Source: an uncultured Bacteroidales bacterium
GTDB taxonomy: Bacteria; Bacteroidota; Bacteroidia; Bacteroidales; Paludibacteraceae
Length of the DNA stretch: 6,937 nucleotides
Assembly (NCBI GenBank): GCA_937892015.1
Contig: CALAUY010000078.1
Location: 1-6,937 of the forward strand
Direction: 5' to 3'
In this document: in pieces, positions 1 through 5,027 of the stretch
Layout of the letters: every line of letters begins with the position of its first letter
How positions within the stretch are numbered: position 1 is the first letter of the stretch
Made by a program: the position numbers and the translations under genes
The notes under the pieces: generated by a model
Told to the model about the DNA's origin: nothing
What the model saw: only the letters and a program-made list of their open reading frames with translations
The model's database searches: none

Positions 1-364
1 CGAACGTATTGGGGATGTGCGTGATATACAGTTTGTCGGCAAGCGGAAGGAACTGCCGATAGACCATCCCTCCACCAATGATGAACGCCTCTTCGTCAGG
101 CAGAACGGATGTTTGCGCTTCAGCAATGCTATAAACCGCTTCACCACCATCAAACAGCTTGCCGGTTATATCTGTCAGCACGATATTGCGGCGATTAGGC
201 AGCGGATGTTTGGGTAGCGAGAACCAAGTGCGCTCACCCATGATAACAGTGTGTTGGGCCGTGATGGCTTTGAAATGCCGGAGATCGGCAGGCAGATGGC
301 ACAACAAGTCCCCCTGTTTGCCGATGGCGTTCTGCTCTGCAATGGCAACGATGATGGAAAGCAT
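1..364 (-). CDS. folA: Dihydrofolate reductase, N-terminal 121 residues (3' end outside window)
   Basis: NADPH-dependent reduction of dihydrofolate to tetrahydrofolate in the cytoplasm, closing the cycle opened by ThyA, whose gene lies just upstream. The frame is open from the ATG at 364-362 to the window edge, so the C-terminal quarter or so of a normal 160-170 residue enzyme is missing only because the window ends. Visible family motifs: an N-terminal beta strand (MLSIIVAIAE), LPADL at 24-28 with the catalytic acid Asp27, VIMG at 40-43, LPNRRNIVL at 55-63 (Arg58 matches E. coli Arg57, which binds the folate glutamate tail), and FIIGGGMVYRQFLP at 94-107, the NADPH-binding Gly-Gly loop, followed by the conserved Thr115. 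Two positions depart from the E. coli enzyme: Cys at 22 (Trp in E. coli) and Glu at 44 (Arg in E. coli). No Shine-Dalgarno is seen; the start is preceded by an AT-only repeat region. Confidence 0.95.
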   Translation of the reverse strand, partial: MLSIIVAIAEQNAIGKQGDLLCHLPADLRHFKAITAQHTVIMGERTWFSLPKHPLPNRRNIVLTDITGKLFDGGEAVYSIAEAQTSVLPDEEAFIIGGGMVYRQFLPLADKLYITHIPNTF

Positions 365-370
365 GTAAAG

Positions 371-415
371 TTTATAGTTTATAGTTTATAGATTATAGAT
401 TATAGTTTATTATAG
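371..415. repeat. Heptanucleotide tandem repeat (TTTATAG/ATTATAG) between thyA and folA
   Basis: On the plus strand three perfect TTTATAG units (371-391) are followed by two ATTATAG units (392-405) and a degenerate ten-base unit, TTTATTATAG (406-415). Read on the coding strand this gives CTATAAT twice and then CTATAAA three times, ending 6 bases before the folA ATG. The array fills most of the 61-base thyA-folA gap and is far more AT-rich than the genes around it. It could act as an unstructured A-rich translation initiation region, as a set of overlapping -10-like boxes, or be a slippage-prone tract; the sequence does not decide between these. Confidence 0.95.
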
Positions 416-425
416 ATTTTGAAAC

Positions 426-1220
426 TTAAACAGCGACGAGGCCTGCGATGTGGGGATGTGGGTCGTAGTTGTCGAGACTGAAATCTTCGTATTGGAAATC
501 GAAGATGGAGTGCACATCGGGGTTGATGTGCATCGTGGGTAGTGCTCGCGGTTCACGGGTGAGTTGCAGTTGTACTTGGTCGAAATGGTTCGTATAGATA
601 TGTGCGTCACCGAACGTGTGGACGAACGTGCCGGGTTGCAGCCCTGTCACTTGCGCCATCATCTGCAGGAGCAATGCATACGAGGCGATGTTGAACGGCA
701 CTCCAAGAAAGATGTCGGCACTCCGCTGGTAGAGCTGCAAGCTCAGCGTGTCATCGGCCACATAGAACTGGAAGAGTGTGTGGCAGGGCGGTAGTGCCAT
801 GCTATCTACTTCGGCCACGTTCCACGCCGAGACAATCATCCGCCGCGAATCGGGGTGATTCTTAATGAGTTCCACCACGTTGGCAATCTGGTCGATAGTG
901 CCTCCTTGGTAGTCCGGCCATGAGCGCCATTGATGCCCATAGACAGGCCCGAGTTCACCATCTTCATCCGCCCATTCGTTCCAAATACGTACGCCATGCT
1001 CTTGCAGATAATGGACGTTGGTGTCGCCCCTGAGAAACCACAGCAACTCGTAGATAATGGATTTGAGGTGCAGTTTCTTGGTGGTAAGTAGGGGGAAACC
1101 GTCTTGTAGGTCGAACCGCATCTGATGCCCGAACACCGATTTGGTGCCCGTACCTGTTCGGTCGGTTTTCATAACGCCCTCGTTCATGACGCGGCGGCAA
1201 AGATCGAGATACTGTTTCAT
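426..1220 (-). CDS. thyA: Thymidylate synthase
   Basis: Converts dUMP plus 5,10-methylenetetrahydrofolate to dTMP plus dihydrofolate; cytoplasmic homodimer in the family. The protein is 264 residues, the same length as E. coli ThyA, and the landmark residues fall at the same numbers. These are Arg21 in DRTGTGT (phosphate binding), Arg126-Arg127 in SRRMIVSAWN (phosphate from the partner subunit), the nucleophile Cys146 in PPCHTLFQFYV, Arg166 in LYQRS, Asp169, Asn177 in GVPFNIASY, and His207/Tyr209 in the GDAHIYTNH segment. The C-terminus ends in the usual hydrophobic PVAV-like tail (GLVAV) that closes over the active site. The ATG abuts the TAA of the preceding lipoprotein gene with no gap (TAAATG), so translation is probably coupled. 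folA follows after 61 bases. There is no sign of truncation or frameshift, and no flavin-dependent ThyX-type features. Confidence 0.99.
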   Translation of the reverse strand: MKQYLDLCRRVMNEGVMKTDRTGTGTKSVFGHQMRFDLQDGFPLLTTKKLHLKSIIYELLWFLRGDTNVHYLQEHGVRIWNEWADEDGELGPVYGHQWRSWPDYQGGTIDQIANVVELIKNHPDSRRMIVSAWNVAEVDSMALPPCHTLFQFYVADDTLSLQLYQRSADIFLGVPFNIASYALLLQMMAQVTGLQPGTFVHTFGDAHIYTNHFDQVQLQLTREPRALPTMHINPDVHSIFDFQYEDFSLDNYDPHPHIAGLVAV

Positions 1221-3317
1221 TTAGTAGAGTTTATACGTTGTTTTGAGTACTTTGAACTCCGTTCTGCGGTTGATTTGGTTGCACACCTCTTGCTGGTCTT
1301 TGGGCAACGAGAGGATGAACTCCTCATCGAGGACTTGTTCCACAGGGATGAACGGATAACGGTTGTGCAGCGCCTTGTCGGCCACTACAGGTCGCTCTTT
1401 GCCGTAACCGACAGGCGTGAGGCGCTCGGTCTCTATCCCTTTCTTTATCAAGTAGTTGACGCACGACTGCGCCCGTTTTTCGGAGAGTGTTTTATTGGCA
1501 GCAGCATTACCAACGAGGTCAGTATGTGCCGACAGTTCGATGGTGATGTTCGGGTTGTCGTTGAGCAACTTCACAAGGTCGTCGAGCGCTATTTCCGACT
1601 CTTTGGTGATGTTCCATTTAGCAAACTCGTAGAACACGTTCTCCATCTTGACGGGCTTGGAAAGGGTGGTGAGGACAAAATCTTGCGTGTAAGTGTAAGA
1701 GTCGCGTAGTCCGAACGTGTGCAGCTCTTGTTTCTGATTGAGGTATCCTCTTGAGGTGGCGAGCATGACGTATCGCACATCTTTGGCCAACTTGACACGG
1801 TAGGTACCATCACGACGCACTTGCAACTTGGCATTCGTGCCATCATCACCTACTATGCGGAGTGTTGCGTCAGAAAGTGTCGCACCCATGTTGTCGAAAA
1901 CAGTGCCCTCCACAGCAAAAATCATCTCGGGCAAGACGAAGCTGTAAATCATGTCTTGACCTTTCTTTTGTCCGCGGTTCGACGAGAAAAACCCGTCTTC
2001 TGAATCACCTGCAAACGTGATGCCGAAATCGTCACCGTTGGAGTTGAAAGGTGTTCCCATGTTGAAGAGTTGCCAACCCTGCTCTAGCAGACTGTCACGC
2101 ATCACCATACTATCGGGAATTGCTTTGAAGATGTCGAGTCCTCCGTAACCCGGGTGTCCGTTACTGCTGAAATAGAGCGTTCCATCACGGCGGATAGTGG
2201 GGAACATCTCATCACCGGATGTGTTGATCTGCGGACCCATGTTCATCGGGACGGACCAGTTGCCACCGTCTTGCACGCTGAACCATATATCCTTTCCGCC
2301 ATATCCGTTGGGTGCGTCAGAAGCAAAATAGAGTGTGTCACCACTGTAGCTGAGCGCGGGATGTCCGCACGTGATGGTGGAGTCCTTGAAGAGCTTCACC
2401 TCTTGCGGGTCTGCCCACGTGCCTGATGCGCGCGAAGAGGTATAGATATGTGCACCTACATCCATCCCGTTGATGGGTTTGGAGTACGTGAAATACATCG
2501 TGTGCCCATCGGCGGAGAAACAACATACGCCGAGTTCGGCCGTGCCCTCTTTGCGTTTCTGTGATGTATCGCCCTCGTCTTCGCTTTCCGACACTTCGGC
2601 ATCCTCGCCATTGGCAGCTTCGTAGAGACCCTCCGCCAGTTCCACCTCTACCCATTTGCCCTGTGCGTCCTTCCGGGTGGAGTAGATCTGATTGACAGGA
2701 ACGCCGGTCACGGGACTGTTCTTGTTGTCTTTCTTTTTCCGTTCCACACGGTTGCTGGTGAACATTAGCGCATCAGCATTCGTACCGATGAAGCACGGAG
2801 AGAAACTGCTGTACCGCTTTTGGTTGAAGTCGTTGGCGAGTCGGATTTGGTAGCGCGTCGGCTCTTTTCTCCAACTCTCCATCTGCAGACACGCATACTT
2901 GCCCGCTTGTGCCACATAATCGTCGGGATGACTCTCGAGATAGAGCTCGTATCCGCGTAGCGCATCTGCATACTTGCCTTGATAATGAAGCACTTGCGCT
3001 TGTCTTAGATAAACAATCGAGTCAGTGAACTGGTACTTATAGGTGATGGCGTTCTTGTACGCTGTTACAGCCCGCGGATGGTTGATGAGACGGTAACACT
3101 CGCCCTGTTTGAAAGCGACTTCCGCTTTGAGCGGTTTCTGTTGACGCTTAATCTTAGGATACACTTTCTTGTAGAGTTGTGCCGCCTCGTAGTACTCACC
3201 AATCGCGTATTTCTTGTCCGCCCGTTTGAGCTGTTTCTGTACACCACAACCCACAAATCCGCCGACAAAAGCCAGCAGACAAATCAGTCGTACGATATGT
3301 AGCGTTGACCTGCGCAT
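1221..3317 (-). CDS. OmpA-family lipoprotein with TPR, five-bladed PD40 propeller and peptidoglycan-binding domain (PorE-like)
   Basis: Predicted outer-membrane lipoprotein of 698 residues. The start chosen is the ATG at 3317-3315, which overlaps the upstream TAA (TAATG) and begins a classical signal: MRRS, a hydrophobic run, then FVGC with the lipidated Cys at 24. A TTG start 17 codons upstream would bury this signal and is unlikely. Order of domains: TPR-like helices about 33-150; five PD40/WD40-like beta strands sets (near 169-190, 262-280, 318-345, 370-399 and 429-460, each with the F/Y-S-x-D-G-x-x-L/M-Y-F or SSNxxxGxGxxDI pattern); a carboxypeptidase-regulatory-like beta domain about 465-550; and an OmpA C-terminal domain about 555-698. 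In the last, Asp600 (AHTD) and Arg615 (SEKRAQS) are the expected diaminopimelate-binding residues, and the domain ends with the conserved INRRTEFKVL. A strongly acidic insert (about 238-258) interrupts the propeller. This architecture is that of P. gingivalis PorE, which links the type IX secretion machine to peptidoglycan. Paralogues with the same layout exist, so the family is secure but the T9SS role is inferred. Confidence 0.92.
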   Translation of the reverse strand: MRRSTLHIVRLICLLAFVGGFVGCGVQKQLKRADKKYAIGEYYEAAQLYKKVYPKIKRQQKPLKAEVAFKQGECYRLINHPRAVTAYKNAITYKYQFTDSIVYLRQAQVLHYQGKYADALRGYELYLESHPDDYVAQAGKYACLQMESWRKEPTRYQIRLANDFNQKRYSSFSPCFIGTNADALMFTSNRVERKKKDNKNSPVTGVPVNQIYSTRKDAQGKWVEVELAEGLYEAANGEDAEVSESEDEGDTSQKRKEGTAELGVCCFSADGHTMYFTYSKPINGMDVGAHIYTSSRASGTWADPQEVKLFKDSTITCGHPALSYSGDTLYFASDAPNGYGGKDIWFSVQDGGNWSVPMNMGPQINTSGDEMFPTIRRDGTLYFSSNGHPGYGGLDIFKAIPDSMVMRDSLLEQGWQLFNMGTPFNSNGDDFGITFAGDSEDGFFSSNRGQKKGQDMIYSFVLPEMIFAVEGTVFDNMGATLSDATLRIVGDDGTNAKLQVRRDGTYRVKLAKDVRYVMLATSRGYLNQKQELHTFGLRDSYTYTQDFVLTTLSKPVKMENVFYEFAKWNITKESEIALDDLVKLLNDNPNITIELSAHTDLVGNAAANKTLSEKRAQSCVNYLIKKGIETERLTPVGYGKERPVVADKALHNRYPFIPVEQVLDEEFILSLPKDQQEVCNQINRRTEFKVLKTTYKLY

Positions 3318-4558
3318 TAGTCGAGTTCGTGAACAACTATGCCTGACCGCAGTTTGGGCTCGAACCAAGTGGCTTTTGGCGGCATAATCTGTCCGGCATC
3401 TGCCACACGCATTATCTCGTCTAACGAGACAGGGAAGAGGGCAAGTGCCAGTTGCGCATGACCATTATCGACTTGGTCTTGCAGATAATCGAGTCCGCGA
3501 ATGCCACCCACAAACTCCACGCGTTCGTCCTTTCGCAAATCGACAATGCCGAAGAGTTTTTTCAGTATCAGTTCCGACGAAACGCTGACATCAAGTCCGG
3601 CAATGGGGTCAGAATCGTTTACCCGCTCGGCTTTGGCGGTGAGGCGATACCAGCACCCGTCTATATAGAGCGCGAACTCGTGCCGTGCCGCGGGATGATA
3701 AACCTCACTGCCGGCAGGGTCGATGGTGAAATCTTCGGCCAAGAGTTGCAGTACATCGGCAGGTGAATGTCCGTTTAGGTCGAGCACAAGGCGGTTGTAG
3801 TCAAGCACTGTCAGTTCATCGGCCGAGAAACATGTGGCGAGGAAATAGTTGTACTCCTCACTACCATTGTGTTGCGGATTCATTTTTCTTCGTTCAGCCC
3901 CCACGCGTGCAGCTGCTGCCGACCGATGGTGTCCATCGGCGATGTACAGACATGGGATGTCGGCGAAGATGTCGGTGATGTGTTGGCACAGCTTCTCGTC
4001 GCTGATAATCCACAACTGATGACGCACGTCGTCTGCCACAAAATCGTATTCGGGCTCACCCTTGACGACATCCATCAAGATAGCATGGAGAGCGGCGTTG
4101 GCAGGGTAGGCGAAGAATGCAGGTCCGATGTTGGCATTGGTGGCGATAACGTGCCTCATGCGGTCGTCTTCTTTGTCTTGTCGCGTGAGCTCATGTCGCT
4201 TGATGCGTCCCGCCTCGTAATCCTCGACAGCAGCAGCAACCATCAGTCCGAACTGCGTCTTGCCGCGCCACGTCTGTGCATACACATAGTAACAATCGGT
4301 CGGGTCTTGCTTGAGCCATCCGTTCTGCTTGAAGAGAGCGTACTGACGTGTTGCCTCGGCATAGAGGCGCTCGTCGTATTCGCTCGTCCCGACGGGGAAA
4401 TTGATCTCGGGCTTGTTGATATGATAGAGACTCATCGGCAGGCCTTCTGCCTCTGCTCGTGCCTCTTCAGACGAGAGCACATCATACGGACGAGCACTCA
4501 CTTTGGCAGCTAATGCACGCGGTGGACGTACTCCCTTGAACGCTTTGATTTTGACCAT
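3317..4558 (-). CDS. DUF1015 family protein
   Basis: Cytoplasmic protein of 413 residues with no signal peptide or membrane segment. It is recognised as DUF1015 by three conserved blocks: FKGVRPPRALAAKVSARPYD near the N-terminus (7-26), LYIADGHHRSAAAA at 204-217, and MPPKATWFEPKLRSGI at 392-407. The biochemical function of the family is not established to my knowledge. The DGHHR block (208-212) resembles the short Gly-rich His-Arg motif of the ParB/sulfiredoxin/SerK fold (GGCHR in sulfiredoxin), so a nucleotide- or phosphate-handling activity, perhaps small-molecule phosphotransfer, is a possibility only. My recollection is that in many Bacteroidota this gene accompanies serC-serA; here it sits 6 bases after a bactofilin gene and overlaps the PorE-like lipoprotein gene by one base. 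Start: ATG at 4558-4556, directly followed by the conserved family N-terminus. Length and frame are intact. Confidence 0.9.
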   Translation of the reverse strand: MVKIKAFKGVRPPRALAAKVSARPYDVLSSEEARAEAEGLPMSLYHINKPEINFPVGTSEYDERLYAEATRQYALFKQNGWLKQDPTDCYYVYAQTWRGKTQFGLMVAAAVEDYEAGRIKRHELTRQDKEDDRMRHVIATNANIGPAFFAYPANAALHAILMDVVKGEPEYDFVADDVRHQLWIISDEKLCQHITDIFADIPCLYIADGHHRSAAAARVGAERRKMNPQHNGSEEYNYFLATCFSADELTVLDYNRLVLDLNGHSPADVLQLLAEDFTIDPAGSEVYHPAARHEFALYIDGCWYRLTAKAERVNDSDPIAGLDVSVSSELILKKLFGIVDLRKDERVEFVGGIRGLDYLQDQVDNGHAQLALALFPVSLDEIMRVADAGQIMPPKATWFEPKLRSGIVVHELD

Positions 4559-4564
4559 GATACG

Positions 4565-4981
4565 TTATTTAGATGAGTTAAATTGTTGTTGCGGTTGCTG
4601 CGCAGGTTTGCCCATCGTGCAGGTGCTATTGAAGACGGCATTGGGTTCAACGATAAGCACTTGCGTGTTGACCTCGGCGCGGATATTGGCAGTGGCACGC
4701 AGAGCAAGCGTTTGCTGCACATCAATCTTGCCCTCCAGTTTGCCTTGTATCTCACAGTTCTGGCAAGAGATATTGCCCTTGAGAAGTCCTTTTTCGCCAA
4801 TAACCACTTTGCCGGTACATTTCACTTCACCATCGATAGTGCCGTCAATACGGATATCGCTGTCGGCAATTACTGTTCCGATAATCTTACTGCCGGCGGT
4901 GAGTGCGTTGAACATTGTGCCGCCTGTTTGTGTTTGAGGAGTTGCCATATTTTTCGTACTGTTTTGTGAGCTGTTAAACAT
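4565..4981 (-). CDS. Bactofilin (polymer-forming cytoskeletal protein)
   Basis: Bactofilins self-assemble without nucleotide into filaments at the inner face of the membrane and organise cell-wall enzymes, cell shape or chromosome position. The 138-residue protein has the family's layout: a short polar N-terminal tail (1-22), a central right-handed beta-helix domain (about 24-122), and a Gln/Ser-rich tail (123-138). The domain shows the repeating short-strand pattern with Gly/Asn turns, for example GTVIADSDIRIDGTIDGEV, then GKVVIGEKGLLKGNI, then IQGKLEGKIDV. Length is typical for a single-domain bactofilin. The ATG at 4981 gives an N-terminus beginning Met-Phe, as in the membrane-targeting tip described for Caulobacter BacA. 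An internal Met12 (MATPQ) is the alternative start and would remove this. No M23 peptidase gene, a frequent bactofilin partner, is adjacent. The gene is 46 bases after dnaB and 6 bases before DUF1015. Confidence 0.93.
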   Translation of the reverse strand: MFNSSQNSTKNMATPQTQTGGTMFNALTAGSKIIGTVIADSDIRIDGTIDGEVKCTGKVVIGEKGLLKGNISCQNCEIQGKLEGKIDVQQTLALRATANIRAEVNTQVLIVEPNAVFNSTCTMGKPAQQPQQQFNSSK

Positions 4982-5027
4982 ATTGTTTGTTTTTAGTGTT
5001 CTATATATATACTAATAAGGTGTGTTG
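4982..5027 (-). promoter_or_regulatory. AT-rich gap between dnaB and the bactofilin gene, possible promoter region
   Basis: This 46-base gap is one of only two in the block longer than 15 bases, and it is markedly AT-rich, with a TATATATATA run at 5002-5011. On the coding strand a CTGACA (5030-5025) lies 16 bases before a TATATA, and the leader between it and the ATG is A-rich (CTAAAAACAAACAAT). The Bacteroidota promoter pattern TAnnTTTG is not present, and there is no GC-rich hairpin with a T tract that would serve as a terminator. An internal promoter for the genes downstream of dnaB is plausible but not shown by the sequence. Confidence 0.25.

Noticed and set aside
416..432. A Bacteroidota-type -7 box for folA (TAAGTTTC, one mismatch to TAnnTTTG) at the thyA stop
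   Set aside because: No matching -33 TTTG-like element lies at a suitable distance upstream in the thyA coding end, and the match is partly made of the stop codon.
1125..1709. A plus-strand open frame of 194 codons antisense to the thyA start and the OmpA domain
   Set aside because: It lies wholly opposite two securely identified genes, spans their junction, shows no recognisable domain, and its composition is what the complement of these genes would give.
3318..3368. A longer lipoprotein beginning at an upstream TTG (17 extra residues)
   Set aside because: The extra residues would put a charged polar stretch before the lipoprotein signal; the ATG at 3317 overlaps the upstream stop and starts exactly at the signal peptide.
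3869..4513. A plus-strand open frame of 214 codons antisense to the DUF1015 gene
   Set aside because: The minus-strand frame has conserved family blocks along the same stretch; the antisense product is Cys/His/Val-rich without any recognisable motif.
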